This document shows, one piece after another, positions 1-12,051 of a DNA stretch of 64,000 nt. Both the position numbers and the translations under genes were made by a program. The notes below the pieces were generated by a model. That model saw nothing but the letters and a program-made list of their open reading frames with translations. It made no database searches and was not told the origin of the DNA. The DNA comes from Isoetes taiwanensis (Eukaryota > Streptophyta > Lycopodiopsida > Isoetales > Isoetaceae): contig JAJEKV010000405.1 in NCBI GenBank assembly GCA_021234155.1, positions 1 through 64,000 on the forward strand, written 5' to 3'. How positions within the stretch are numbered: the first letter of the stretch is position 1; each line of letters begins with the position of its first letter.

Positions 1-105
1 TGATCCAAAATGACCCATTTATTGTGATGTTAGGTATACCTGATATTCCATGCTGTTGGGTAGTCACAGTTTACGATAAGCAATATCCTGCTGTACTTCA
101 TAAGA

Positions 106-508
106 TCATGCTCTATGCTTTGCATCTCGAAACAACGTTGCTGTTCCTTTCAAAGCCTTTTGAAGTTGAGCAAGTCGAATACTGAGCTTGCAAACCAAAA
201 ATATGCTCTTCGCCATTTGATACATAGGTGATAACGCCAGCACTGCTATAGCTAATTTATGATCATAGCACCAGAAGGCTGATGTATCATATGTAACTGT
301 TATATCTACCTTCCCGTTCTGATATTTTAAAAACATTTTTTCCTGAAAACCACTTGGCTCTGCTCTGATCTGATTGTCCAAAGGAAGGACACATTCATCC
401 TTATCTTTAGTTTCCCCTTCAGAAAAAGAAACAGCAAAATGGGAAGAACTTTTCCGCAGGGAATGAAGGCTTGCGAGCTGTTCTGGGATTACAAAGCCTA
501 ATTCGTCT
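106..508 (-). CDS. possible terminal exon, unknown protein
   Basis: An open frame of about 134 codons runs leftward and ends at a TGA at 106-108. Its right edge at 508 follows a good splice acceptor on the minus strand: a T-rich tract ending in TTGCAG. The frame begins DELGFVIPEQLASLHSLRKS and ends FRDAKHRA. It has no repeats or low complexity and includes a hydrophobic stretch around AIAVLALSPMYQ. I do not recognise the family. The acceptor and uninterrupted frame argue for a real last exon of a host or element gene whose upstream exons are not identified here. It could also be a chance open frame. Confidence 0.35.
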
Positions 509-1461
509 CTGCAACAGATCAGAAAAAAATCACCAATTCAGCATCGAATTAAGCTCGTTGCTGCAATTCGATTCTACTATGCTATTTTCTAACAGCGAAC
601 GGTAAATCTAGTAATTGAAAAACTAAATAACGGCATGAGTTATCTTACATATCAGGATCAGAGTCCAAGATGAAGTCGAGGTCGCGGACCAGAGCCTCGC
701 CCTCAGGCATTTTACCGGAAGAGTTATGTTAGATACGCAGGGTCTGGCGCAACATAAGGATGGGCCACATCTTAGATTCATTAAAAGCGATGGCCCTTTG
801 GGTTCGGGGAGCCACGATTAGAGAATATTGTGGCATATTCTTTGTTTAGGGCTGTGGAATTTTGGGATTTGAGGGACCCTCGAGGACGGTTGGACGATGT
901 GGATTTTATGGGAGCCGGGCGGAAGGTGGGGATGGGATCTCCCCTTTCGTTGGGTTGCCCGTATGTGCGAGGGGCAGACCTTTCTGTTACCATCGATTTT
1001 AGAAGCGAAGGATTTTCTATGCCCACTGCCTAAGCGCCCAGGCTGCTTCTAGCCAGTTCATGTGACCTATAGACCACACAGCACTTCGGCCCATTCTCGC
1101 CATGCTCATTTGTTTTATTAGGGTATGGTCTATGGAGGAATAAGGCTTTCGCCAGCAGAATGCATCTGAAAAATCTGCGGCATCAGAGCTGGAGATAAGC
1201 TTCCTGATGCTCGTCTCTCTTTTCTTGATAAGGAAGCAAATGTTTACAACCATCTTTCAAAGTCGTAATATCTCCTTTAACCTCTTCTAACTGGTCAAAA
1301 CAAAGCTGGGACAAGTTTTCCATTTCTTCCATTATAAGCATTTCAATATGTGGTTCATTATCAGGGGTGTTACTGTCTTTTTAAGGTTCTTTCCAACCAT
1401 TCCTTCTAACCATTTAATATCGAAGAATCTCTATTCCTGTCTATTTCCTTCATTTCGAAAG
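509..1461. other. no assignable gene
   Basis: About 0.95 kb between the possible exon and the LINE tail. The part at 700-1030 is GC-richer than its surroundings and open for 60-80 codons on both strands, but neither reading resembles a known protein. Confidence 0.4.
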
Positions 1462-2250
1462 TTTTTTTTTTTTTTTTTTTTGAAGGATAAAGAATTTTCC
1501 ATTTATAGGTAAACTATTACACAGCCTTATAGCAAATAGACACCCTCCTGAACAAGTTTGAAGAGGGGATAGCTACAAAGCCCTTTTGACCGCTTGTAGA
1601 TGCCTTCTTCTTAAGGTGGTAGTTTGATGAAGGTCTCCCCAAACAAGGGAAACATCATCTTGACCACACACTTGAACTTTCTAAGCTTCTCTATGGCGTG
1701 CGATATTTGTGTGCGTAGTATATGCTTCTTTGCCTAGAGTGAACGAATTGCGCCTTTTCCATATGACCCATAATGCCCATGATCCGACAATATGAAAAGC
1801 TTTGCGTTTTGAGGCCCGGCCATTCTTACTGGATATCTACCTAGAAGGAGATCGTTGGTCCCCGGTGTAATGTTGAACATATCCATGCACCACGACCACA
1901 CAACTTGCGGGTCGGTGCACTCTTCTAAGCAAAGGTGTTCGAGACTCTTCCTCCATCTTTAATGGACATAGAGGGCTCACGTCGACTTTGAATTTGGATA
2001 CCCTTAATTTTACCATAGGAGCCCTATAAATTACTTGCCATAAAAAGAATTCACTTTCGGGGAGGGAGAAGTTTATCCATACACCCCTCAAATTTCCTTC
2101 GAAATTGCGGTGTGTCGATTGACTTGCACATTCCATTGAGTTTGGTAGCGATAAAGTACCTTTTGTCTTCAAAACTTATATCTTTGATTTCACAAATGAC
2201 CCTTTGCCTGACAGATTGATCGAGAACCCAAGGTTTCTTACTCGTCTTTA
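1462..2250 (-). mobile_element. LINE 3' end fragment, zf-RVT region
   Basis: The poly(T) run at 1462-1481 reads as a poly(A) tail on the minus strand. Directly upstream on that strand lies a decayed frame (about 2,240 down to 1,840) resembling the zinc-binding C-terminal region that follows plant L1 reverse transcriptases (zf-RVT). The visible pieces are SGKGSFVKSK, then FFLWQVIYRAP, then SPLCPLKMEEES, where the second cysteine of the usual CPLC is lost. Frameshifts and stops follow. The reverse transcriptase itself is absent, so this is a 5'-truncated non-LTR retrotransposon copy, as is common after incomplete target-primed reverse transcription. Confidence 0.65.
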
Positions 2251-3130
2251 TTTATGTGGTTTGGAAGGCTTCTCGCAATACATTCCACATTGTTTGTCGA
2301 GCAGTTTTTTGTATACTCTCCTTTCAACTTTCACTCCATTTTCCAACTCCTTTAAGTGTTCAATTTCGACTTTCAAATCTCCCTTTCCATGGCTTTTTTT
2401 TTTTAGTTTTGTTGAATTATAATGATAATGTTTACGCAAACTTTCCACTTGCATGGCTGTTCGCATGCTTTCTTCCCCTAAGAGAGTGAATCATCTTAGT
2501 TAATTTCGAAGATCGTCTTTGCCACTTTTTTGTAGTTTACATTGCGACCATCTTTTGGTCTTTGTTTCTATACCGAAAGTTGAATCTTCTTATTCATTTG
2601 CTTTAATTCGATTTTGAAAGTTAGTCACCCGGCATTTCTTCCAGCGGCCAAATAAGTACTTTGAATTGAATTTCTTTTTTGAATATGTCCTATGTTTTCA
2701 AAAGAGCATCATTAAAATCATCCTTGAGCTCTTTCTTCAAGGTATGAATAGATCCTGCCCCAAACATTTTCTTATTCTCAGCTATAAAGGAAGTTATCTG
2801 TTGCTTACAATCTTCTACTCTTGATGAAGTTTTCCCCAAATGCTTATCAACTTGATTCTTTAGGGTGTTTATCTGAGATTCTTTGTTATCACTAACTTTT
2901 TGTTTGACCAACTCATTTATGTTGCGTCTAACTTCATCTTGAACTATTTTCTTAAAAGTGGACAGATTCCCATCCATTTCTTCTTTGAGAGAGGTAATTC
3001 TTCTCTCAAATCCATCGATTTTACTATTCCACTTCCTTCCATCTTGTTCAATATGAGCCTTGAGTCCCTTAACGTACCTTTCCGAGGTCCATCATTATGG
3101 CATGCGATTAGATACTTTTCGATCTAGGGT
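2248..3130 (-). pseudogene. coiled-coil coding remnant
   Basis: Two lysine- and glutamate-rich open stretches on the minus strand (2,690-2,977 and 2,248-2,466) look like parts of one protein. The first starts MDGNLSTFKKIVQDEVRRNI and continues with heptad-like spacing (KNQVDKHLGK, VEDCKQQITSF, KKELKDDFNDAL). The second contains KVEIEHLKELENGVKVERRV. Stops separate them. A long coiled coil is the only feature I can support. It may be an ORF1- or gag-like protein of a neighbouring element, or a host gene piece; no catalytic motif is seen. Confidence 0.35.
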
Positions 3131-3818
3131 GCCTTTGGCTTCTCTTCGATAACTTCGACTTTCCCCTGCTCATTGGGTGGAGAGCCAATAGCAACCTCTT
3201 GCCCATTACGAGGAGCAAAGTTGAATCATTCTTTGGGATGAACTCCTCTGCTTACATGATGTGAACCTCGGCGCCAAGATTTACTTAAATTGCTTTGGAG
3301 TGCTAATTGGTCCTCTGAATGATCCCTCTCCTACACAAGTTTTTTCGATCTTTTTAGCCATGAAAATTGCTTGTCTGATAGTTCATTATGACATTCCATG
3401 CAGCTGAGATGAGAATACAGGTCTAATATATGCCCTTCAAAACAGCATTCATAGCTTCAGAATGTGGAAATGATATTTTCCTTGTAAAGCTAGATCTTGG
3501 TTTTATTTTTTGATCTAGAGATTGAAATAATAGTAAATATTGCCTAAGGCCAGAAAATTTGGAAAGTGCAGCTCACTTTTTGTGGGGCAAGTTGGCAAAT
3601 GTTAAGGGAAATTACATTGGCAATAATATCCCCATCTATTTCTTTACATGCAACTATGAACTTTGCAAGTACAATATTTTCATGTTTGCAAATATTAACT
3701 CTAACTTGTGCATTGAGGTTTGATTTGTTCCTTGCACCATATGTAGCCATCTTGACTACTAGGTTACAATGGGTTCAAATTCCATAAAATGCGCTACTGC
3801 TACTAGGATAGAAAACCC
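3131..3818. other. AT-rich spacer, no feature seen
   Basis: AT-rich non-coding sequence. Short open frames on both strands show no recognisable motif. Confidence 0.4.
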
Positions 3819-4090
3819 GTTTTGCCTTTGTTGATTCTGCACTTTCTAACAAAGTAATTTAAAATTTAGTTGTGCTTCTATAAGGGACAATTATTGAGAG
3901 ATGAAGCGGGACGTGAATTCGAACAAAAAGCGGCAGATGCTTTGAAAACTTACTGCAGGGAAGTGGATAAACACTTCAAAGAGATTAAACCATGCCATCT
4001 TCAGAAGACTCTGAAATATATTCATGACCAGTTTGGTGATGGGTGACCGAGATAGATATCATTAGATTTTTGAAGAAGAGATGGAGACAT
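3819..4090 (+). repeat. exon-bearing duplicate of 10,142-10,407
   Basis: About 270 bp that repeat, with few differences, the sequence at 10,142-10,407: the end of an intron plus an exon beginning QLLRDEAGREFEQKAADALK. This copy keeps codons for DKHFKEIK that are deleted in the other copy, but has lost one base near GDG (GGGTGACC here, GGAGTGACTG there). Each copy therefore has a different lesion. It ends next to the truncated minus-strand TNP2-like piece, so 4,090-4,136 is a rearrangement junction. Confidence 0.8.
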
Positions 4091-4135
4091 GCTTCTTCCC
4101 TAAAACCATGAACCCCGCTTCCATGTTAAGCTTTT

Positions 4136-6482
4136 TTACGCCTTTGCTCTCAACAGGGCCAATATTTTTTTTTTTTTTTTTTCGCTCTTTGAGATCCATT
4201 CTAGCGACCAATGTTTTCCACTCTCTGTTAAATGATTCCAAAGAGAATGACTGACATTTTTGAAGATGTGCATCGGATCAAATAAATGAACAACCTCCAA
4301 GTCAGTCCAATATTCCAACCTATAAAATATAGATAATCTCTTCATTCCAGGAGGAAGTTCTATATTTGCATCTCCATAACTTGTCAGGTAATTCACATGG
4401 GGATTCATCTCCTTCCAAGCATCCAACCAATCACAGGGTGTCCATCAATTTGGCCTCGGTATCTCATCGGACCCAGGTGCATGATGACCCTCTGTCAAGT
4501 ATTTCTTATGTCCAGTATATATTTGTTTTTTTAGGTGTTTTGACTTATAAGATGTTAAGCTGGTCCCACAAGTTGGACATCCACATGCACCACTTGTTTG
4601 CAGTCCTGCAAGGGGGAATACAAAGTAAATTATAAGACTACTAGTTAAAGTTTGATATAATTTTGCATTATACAAGTGCATTATACAAGTACATTATACC
4701 TGAAGCTTCAGAAAAACCTGGATAGTCATGAAGAGTAAAGCACAACAGTCCATGGAATGTAAAGTCATGTGTGATAAAATATGGAGGAAGAACAAAATAT
4801 AGATTGAATGATCTAGTTGGAACAGCCCCAACCGTGGGTTACAAATAGGTGCAATTGTGGCTCTTCAGATGAGTCGTGCCTCTTAGCTTGGACCGCCAAC
4901 TTGGCAGTCTAGTCAGCCTGCCACACGCACTTCTTGATCTATTAGATCATATCTTCAACAATGTGGACTTTTACGTATGTCATACATATGCACTCCCTTC
5001 CATAAAATCTCAAGTTCTTCCACCAGAGGTTCTAGGTAGACGTCCATATTCTTCACTTTATATTTCCCTAAATATTCCATTTCATGCTTAATACAAAGTA
5101 TCCTAGTTCATGCTTAATACATAATATAAATAAATAATTGAAACACCTACCTGGAATAATCAATGTCAACATGATATGGCCAGGCTTTGTGGCCATCCAT
5201 GGTGGAATATTATAATTTATAATTGTCCCCATAAGCAAATACCATCAATCCCTAGTCCAAGCCTAATGTTGCGGGGTTCCAATGCAAAAATCGGCCATTT
5301 CTCTTCTATATGTTTCCGCAATGCTCCATCTGCAGGGATTCTCATTTGTCCTTCAGTGCTATGATGTCTTGCATAATAATCCATAAAATCCGCTAGTGTC
5401 GGCAATCGAAAAATATGTCGAAGGCGAGGAATAATAGGCATATGACGTAATACTTTTCTTGCCACCTTTGTCTTTCTATCTTTCTCATAACGCACTTCCT
5501 TACATTTTGGACATGATTGATGATTTGCATCATTACGGAACAAAATACAATCATTAACACATGCATGTATGATGTTATACTCTAGCCCAAAGGAACGCAA
5601 TAACTCTCTAGCCTCCCTCCTGGATTTTGGAAGACAATGCCCATCTGGTAATATTTTGTCAAACAAACTACAAAAAGGCAAGTAAGCATACACATGTAAA
5701 TTTCAATTTAATGTAACGACTTGCACTCCATTTTTAAAAAGCTTCGGACATCTTTGTTGTTGCTCTAGCCAACTTTGTGTTGGAGATTTAGAATGAGCAT
5801 ACATGTCGCAAGACGGGCAACACGAGCATTTGGGAACAATGGCCTACTTGCCTCATCATGGAGATATGCTGCCTAGTTGAATTGTCATCTCCATGTGCAT
5901 CATCATTGTTTTCATGTCCACTAATTTGTTCATTTATAGGAAAGAAATTTGTATGAAAGCACTGTGAACAAGAGACCTCTTCTGATGCCTACATGACCAC
6001 AAATAATAGAATCAAAGGCAAGAAAATAAGAAATTTATAAAGGGAAATATAAGCAATTTATAATGGGAACATAACATAATAGTAGAAAAGATTAGTCTAT
6101 TAGAGCAACTTACACTATTTTCATCTTGTTCAGGATCATGTCCTTCATCAATTTGGCTAGGTCGGCTTTGGCAAAGACCATACATTCCCTCACGTTCTTG
6201 ACGAACCCGATAGGATCGATTTGTCTTCCCTTTACATTTGTTGCACCAACAACTGCCCCGACGGAGATAGAAAGCTCTGCTTGGATCTCGTCTAACTCAT
6301 TTTCTACTTGGTTGATGAGATGACGATGACGATGAGGATGATGGTTTTGATAAGGCTCCATGTGATGATGAAGATGATAATTTCGTTAATATGCGACGTG
6401 GCAAGCAATCACCCCTCACATTGCTTGACATTGTTTTAAACCTGATCACTAATTTTAATGAACATAAGTAGTGGAAAACCAT
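4136..6482 (-). pseudogene. CACTA (En/Spm) TNP2-like transposase, broken
   Basis: Minus-strand coding pieces follow the order of plant TNP2 transposases. From 5,693 down to 5,217 an open frame carries KILPDGHCLPKS, LLRSFGLEY, IHACVNDCILF, SCPKCKEVRYEK, KVLRHMPIIPRL, RIPADGALRKH and FALEPRNIRLGL, all matching the N-terminal half of the family. Next come FTLHDYPGFSEASG and CGCPTCGTSL with GHKKYLTEGHH (about 4,750-4,540), the zinc-binding insert. Then ELPPGMKRLSIF and HLFDPMHIFKNV (4,400-4,250). Upstream pieces at 5,800-6,480 may be 5' exons; an intron probably lies at about 5,694-5,740. Stops and frameshifts occur throughout. The end is cut at about 4,136, before the C-terminal part. TNP2 catalyses cut-and-paste transposition; this copy cannot be functional. 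Confidence 0.82.
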
Positions 6483-8199
6483 CTTGAATCAAAGCATTGT
6501 ATAAAATAAAAAAGTACAAATAAGTATAAAGTATATAGAAAAATGGTATATTTAAAAACTATTTTCTCGAAATGGGCAAGACAAAAAAAAAAAAAACAAA
6601 CCATGATCATTAAAAAGCAAGGGGGAGGGCATGAATTTATGGATTAAGGGCAAGAAGCAAGAAAAAACAAGTGAAACTAAAAAACTATCATTGAAAAAAC
6701 GTTGGCGCCATTATGCACCTACCGCGAGCTTTAAATCTTGATTCTCGGGTAGAGGATTGCCTGCGCCGTTTTCTTCACATTGCGATCTTCGCATCACCGA
6801 GACCCATCGATAAGTTATGAAAAGGTTTTAGAAACATTCACAAAACTAGCCAGAAATTCTTTCCATTTTTGGATTTGTCAGTGAATTTACTATGATTTCT
6901 CGGTGCATTCATTTTCATTTTGGTTTGTAATATTCTACCAGTGTGTTTCAACGGTTCTGGCCAGGGAAAAGACGGTTCAACGGATGAGCCCATTGTAGGA
7001 AGACTTGAAAATTTCCTTGGCAGTGTGCCCCAAGATATTCTGGCTGCCCTGACGAATTGGAAAGACGAGTTCGAAGGGGCGTTGATTCAAACATCTTTTC
7101 TAGGCCACCAAATCACCTGGAAATGAAAAGCAAAGGAAAGGAGAGGTAACAAGGTTTTTGCTTTAATTTCTTTCTTTATGCAATGTAAAGCTATTGTATG
7201 AGGAATTAAATGACTGAAGAAATTAGTCTTCTTTCTCTACTTTCCAAGCCCACAGATTTATTTTATGCTTCCTTTATGGTCATGTCAATGAATTTCTCTC
7301 TTTTTCTTGCTGGAATCTTGTTGTTGCTTCTAGATATGCAATGTGAAGCTTTGTAGTATATTCTAGTTTCTTTTACATGCAAATCTATAGGTGGCTTCCA
7401 TTTGCCCATAACTGTACAATGGCCAATTTAATAATGGATCTCATAGATCAAAGCATCTCCTGCAGATTTCCCTCGCCCTTGCCTAATGTTAGACCTACAT
7501 GCCTGCGTCAGATATGTATGCATGAGATACGAACCCCATTAAAACCTCAAAAACAGCACATACATGTTCACCAAGCAAAAGCTATATAAACACTTATTTC
7601 CTCTGTTGATGCATTTGAAGTAAAGAAGATTGTATATTCACCCAGAAAGCAACTGTCTTAATTGTAGATCCATGCTCCACAGGTTGCCTAGATTGCAAAT
7701 TGTTCTCACCCTCCCCTATAGAAGAGATAGTCTCTGCCACTTTAGATGCTTCTAGTACCACCATGTCTATATTATCCGTAAGCTTTGTTGCCAAACCATT
7801 TTCTTCTTCATCACATAAAGCATCTTCTGGAACTGAACAATTACAGTTTAGCAAGATTTATGAACTTCGTGTATGTGACCAAATGACAAAGTTGGAGCGA
7901 CTTCCATGTGAACTATAAAAGTAGAAGAGTTTCTTTAAAAGTAACTTATCTGTGCATAGGCAGAAAAATAAAAAAGAAGTTTCATTAAGACATAAAAGAA
8001 TCTTGAGCTTCACTTTATACATTCTGCATTGCGAGATTCTCCATGTTATCGTACTTATGCTATTTGTGGAGATAAATCGAAAACCATACTTGGTTTTCAA
8101 ACATGAAATCCTGTAGTTTAAGCTTTTGTTTTGACCATAACTTCCCCAACTTGGGTTACATATCTGGATCACACCTGCTCTTTTCAAGAAAAAATCTAG
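6483..8199. other. mostly non-coding; two unassigned open frames
   Basis: Two open stretches are noted without assignment. At 6,950-7,126 (plus) a frame carries DEPIVGRLENFLGSVPQDIL and stops after ITWK. At 7,594-7,854 (minus) an acidic frame carries VPEDALCDEEENGL and EASKVAETISSIGEGENN. Both look more protein-like than chance, but no family is recognised. The rest is AT-rich and may include introns upstream of the ThiM fragment. Confidence 0.35.
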
Positions 8200-8541
8200 T
8201 ACACATCGACAGATGCACTGGAAGCAGCGAAGGAATTAGCCCCTGTATCTCAATTAATAGTGGTTGTAACAGGAGCGATTGATCTTGTGACAGATGCTAA
8301 CAGAGTTCTGGAAGTGCATAATGGAGTTCCAATGATGCAACAAGTAACTACAACTGGATGTGCTGTTACAGCTATTATAGCAGCATTTTTAACGGTCCAA
8401 TCTGCACAATATCTAGAAGTTAATGTTTATGCCCTTGCAGTGTTTGATCTTGCTGGGGAGATTGGCTTGGAAAAGGCTAATGCGCCTGTTTCACTCCATA
8501 TGCATCTTTTGGACGCATTGCACTTGTTGCATTTTGGTTGA
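8200..8541 (+). CDS. hydroxyethylthiazole kinase (ThiM-like), C-terminal half
   Basis: An uninterrupted 113-codon frame begins right after a plausible splice acceptor (TCTAG at 8,195-8,199). It reads TSTDALEAAKELAPVSQL, then TGAIDLVTDANRVLEVHNG, then VTTTGCAVTAIIAAFLTV, then YALAVFDLAGEIGLEKA and SLHMHLLDALH. This is the C-terminal half of 4-methyl-5-(2-hydroxyethyl)thiazole kinase, a thiamine-salvage enzyme that phosphorylates the thiazole alcohol with ATP. The TTTGCA segment matches the conserved TGTGC motif carrying the catalytic cysteine. The frame stops (TGA 8,539-8,541) about ten residues earlier than I would expect for plant proteins. No N-terminal exons were found on the plus strand nearby. 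It lies between two CACTA pieces, so it may be a captured or stranded fragment; a last exon of a live gene with distant 5' exons is also possible. Confidence 0.8.
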   Translation, partial: YTSTDALEAAKELAPVSQLIVVVTGAIDLVTDANRVLEVHNGVPMMQQVTTTGCAVTAIIAAFLTVQSAQYLEVNVYALAVFDLAGEIGLEKANAPVSLHMHLLDALHLLHFG

Positions 8542-8704
8542 AGCTATGTGGTCAGCATTCTAAGGTTTACAAGCATGTCATTGGGTAAGATGTTCCATAA
8601 CAAATGTTTTACAAAACTGCCATGGATGAATCAAGATGCTGTAGGTCTGTTAGGGCCTCTAGGCTGGTGGTGAAGAAGTTGATAAAACACATTATAGATT
8701 GCAT

Positions 8705-8846
8705 CGTCCTTGTATTATAGTAGTCTTTACATGTAACTAGAGTCTCTTGTCTTTAACATCTCACAGCCTTTGTGCTTCGTCCTCGTATTATAGTAGTCTT
8801 TACATGTAACTAGACTCTCTTGTCTTTAACATCTCACAGCCTTTGT
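8705..8846 (+). repeat. 73-bp tandem duplication
   Basis: Two near-identical units (8,705-8,777 and 8,778-8,846), each containing TTATAGTAGTCTTTACATG and ending near CTCACAGCCTTTG. They lie just past the ThiM stop, where a 3' UTR would be expected. Confidence 0.85.
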
Positions 8847-9761
8847 AAAGCTTCTTGTATGTAATATAGCAGATCACTGTCTATCTGCCTATATTTTGTT
8901 CAAATCCATAAGCTTTTTGAAGAAGCCATATGATGATTACATATTGTTATGGTTACCAGCAACAGATGGACACGAAAAGCTGTTGGACAGTATCTTAAAA
9001 ATATTGACATGCAGGTCACGAGATGGACATCTTGGTATATAAAAAACTAAAAGGTGCCTATGTGGCTTATACCATGATCTTCCAGCTTGATCGCACTCCT
9101 TTATCGCCAAAGGCTTCCCTGCTCAAACCTCTCATGTATAAGCCAATATGATCTGTAGTAACTTCAATGCCTAAAGATCAGCTATGTTTTGACAAAATAC
9201 CCTGCAGCAGAAACTATATCTTGGAACCCCAAGTGCAGGGCCAGATATAGACCCTCCCTTAGCTAAAGCATTTTGTGTGCTTGTTCTGATATCTTAGAAA
9301 CCTTATCGCTGCTTCATGTAAAATTTCTCCGCAACATTTAAAATTATTAAGATTGAATGACTATTTCGTATCTTTGAGAGCTTCTTGCATTGCTTCTTTC
9401 CAATGCACATGTCCATTGCATTTTTCATAAGTTGATCTCAACATGAGCTTCACCATATATCTGGACTGATTCTAAGATTCTAACTTCTTTCATATCACAA
9501 ATCTCATAAGGTGTCCATTGTGCTCATTCATTTGATGTTAAGTGTTGAGTGAAGTCGCCAACATAGAAAGTGAAGGATGAATCAAGTACCCAGTGGTACT
9601 GGAGTACAATACATTGACAATCAGGAGGAATAAGAACCTGTTGCACTAGATGAGCAAAAGGAAGAGCCAAGTCTCGCACAGATAGAAACAGACATGACAA
9701 AGGCAGTCTCCTTATGCATCTTTTATTTACATGTTTTATTCCTTTTCGGTTGGCGTTGTAG
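8847..9761. other. spacer, no clear gene
   Basis: AT-rich sequence. A short minus-strand reading at about 9,350-9,460 (HVHWKEAMQEALKDTK) recalls the start of a copia reverse transcriptase but is too short to claim. Upstream exons of the gene at 9,762-12,051 may also lie here. Confidence 0.3.
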
Positions 9762-12051
9762 GACGCCGGTGATTCCTCCAATATTCCAGAGGCTGAAACA
9801 TCAAAACAAGGAGCAAAGAGAAAATCATCCAGTTCGATTATCTTAGATCCACATGTTGTCTTAAGTGCTTCATCATCATCTCGCAGAGGAAGATGAATCG
9901 ATAGTGAAGGTTCTTATCCGCCCATGCGGATATTGAGAAAAAATACCATTGAGATTGACTTGTCATACAATGTGCAATTTCGAAACTCAGAGGTATGTCT
10001 TTACTTGGTTTACTTGTGCAGCAGAATTTATACTTCCTGTAGCTTGTTCTCTTCAAGCCCCAACTGCAGGCTTAGAAGATACACCTTTAAATTATATAAT
10101 TTCCATGTTTTTATCACCCTATATCTATGTTTTGCTTGCTGGTTTTGCCTTTGCTGATTCTGCACTTTCTAACAAAGTAATTTAAAATTTAGTTGTGCTT
10201 CTATAAGGGACAACTATTGAGAGATGAAGCCGGACGGGAATTCGAACAAAAAGCGGCAGATGCTTTGAAAACTTACTGCAGGGAAGTGGCTTCAAAGAGA
10301 TTAAACCACGCCATCTTCAGAAGACTCTAAAATATATTCATGACCAGTTTGGTGATGGAGTGACTGAGATGGATATCATTAGATTTTTGAAGAAGAGATG
10401 GAGACATTAGAGGTAAGAATTTAAGTAGGTATTTTCTGATTAATTGTCATTCATATATAAATTAGATTTTCATGTTTTGGCATGAATTCAGGGGCAATCT
10501 AAGAAGAAATGTCCGTGCTGGAAACTTTACAAGACCCATGCATGTAGATGATGGATCGTGGAAACGATTTGTAGAGTCTTGTAACAAGACTTACCAGCGT
10601 CAAAAGAATGCTGCTGCTGCACGCAGAAGAACACCATGCAATGGTTCAGGAGGGCTAATGTCTGTCAGAACAAAGTTTGTAAGTGCTTGCACTTCTTTTT
10701 AATAGCATGTCTTTCATAGGATTAGTTGGCAGAATGATTTTAGTGTAGTAACTTCATGTGCAGGCTCTTATAGCAATTAGCATTTGGTATTGAAAGAACC
10801 ATGCTAACATTTTTGCAAAAGACTGGAGGACACATCATGCTCTGAGTTTTTTTTTAATGTAATACTTTCTTTTGCAGGCCATTATATGACAGGCATATGG
10901 CATGCATGAAAGTGACTGGCATTCCATTATTGTTGTATTGAGCAGAACTATTTTTACTTTGTATTCCACTTGCTTTTTACAATGAACAAAGGGTGCAAAG
11001 TGTTTCTTTTAATCTCAAAACACTGATCTTCTGCTCCATTTTCAGACTGCAATCTGGAATCTCTGGAGCTAATTCACCTGGTTTCCAGGAGTCCAGAACC
11101 TCTTCTATCTACTAAATCTCTTCTAAGTCCATATGATGCCGGATACGTCAAGGCATTTTTGAGATGACATTTCCACCTGGCTTTATAATCTTTCTTCACG
11201 TATCTTACCTTCTTGAAGCATTTTGACCACATTGCCTACAATTTCGTTATAATTTCTTGCACATTCAATACCATTGCCCATAGTTATAGATTCAACCCCA
11301 TTTAATACCATTTCGACCATATTGCAATTTTTGGCTATTTCTAATGGCTTTGAACTAACCTAGAAGGTAAGGTAAGAATCGGTAACCTATGTGGAAAGTG
11401 CGGTAGGAATCTTCTCGTTTTCTTTGCATGTTCTTGAACCAGACAATTTTATGCGGTAGGAATCTTCTCTCTTTTAATTGCACGTCCCTGAACCAAGGAA
11501 TTTTATCCTTTAAATGTGAGATTAATATTAACATTCTATGCTTTGTAGTTCGAAGATTGGGGCTCAACGCCCACAGAAGATATGCTACAAGAAATATTGG
11601 AGAAAGGTGGATATGAAATCTTTAAAAAGAAAATGATAGCAAAGGGATTTGCAAGGCCTAATTTAATACATTGTGCTCAAAATAGGTGTTGCCCTAATCT
11701 TGTGTTTTAAATTACAGCACAAGGCATTGGTTTGTGTGAAGGGAACAGGTCAGGGAAAATCAAGGAAGGACAAGGAGGCTGAGACTGTAAGTAACTTTAA
11801 ATTTGTTATATTAGCTAAGTTCCTATTTACACTAATTAGAACTATAATTCAACAGAATGTGTGCTACGTCGATAGTGATGACTCTGATGATGAGGTAAGG
11901 GTTGGAACTTTGTTTTATTAACATTAATTTCGGACAACTAACTAATATTCTTGTATGGATGTAACTAATAATATGAAAAGGAGAATGATGGCGGTGAAGG
12001 CAGTTCACAAGATCCAAAAAATACAGACGATGGCTCAAACAAGGATGATTG
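9762..12051 (+). pseudogene. CACTA-associated transposase (transposase_24-like) gene
   Basis: A spliced gene remnant on the plus strand. Exon pieces with good borders are: 9,762-9,992 (acceptor TTGTAG, donor GTATGT; ends YNVQFRNSE); 10,208-10,407 (LLRDEAGREFEQKAADALK); 10,492-10,678 (MHVDDGSWKRFVESCNKTY, RTPCNGSGGLMSVRTKF, donor GTAAGT); 11,549 to about 11,683 (FEDWGSTPTEDMLQEILEKG); 11,719-11,788 (KGTGQGKSRKDKE, donor GTAAGT); 11,855-11,895 (CYVDSDDSDDE); and about 11,981-12,051, ending DGSNKDD and a TGA. The WKRFVESCNKTYQ block followed by a degenerate H/S-T-G-rich tract resembles plant Ptta/En-Spm proteins. The acidic tail suits a nuclear accessory protein. A 7-base deletion in the second exon and an in-frame stop in the first show it is dead. 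The family call is by motif only. Confidence 0.6.
10142..10407 (+). repeat. second copy of the exon-bearing duplicate
   Basis: Partner of 3,819-4,090, in the same orientation. Similarity starts inside the intron (TTTGCCTTTG) and ends at GGAGACAT. This copy keeps the reading GDGVTEMDIIRFLKKRW but has lost 7 bases after CREV. Confidence 0.8.

Noticed and set aside
9350..9460. copia reverse transcriptase start on the minus strand
   Set aside because: Only about 16 residues (HVHWKEAMQEALKDTK) look right and nothing continues on either side.
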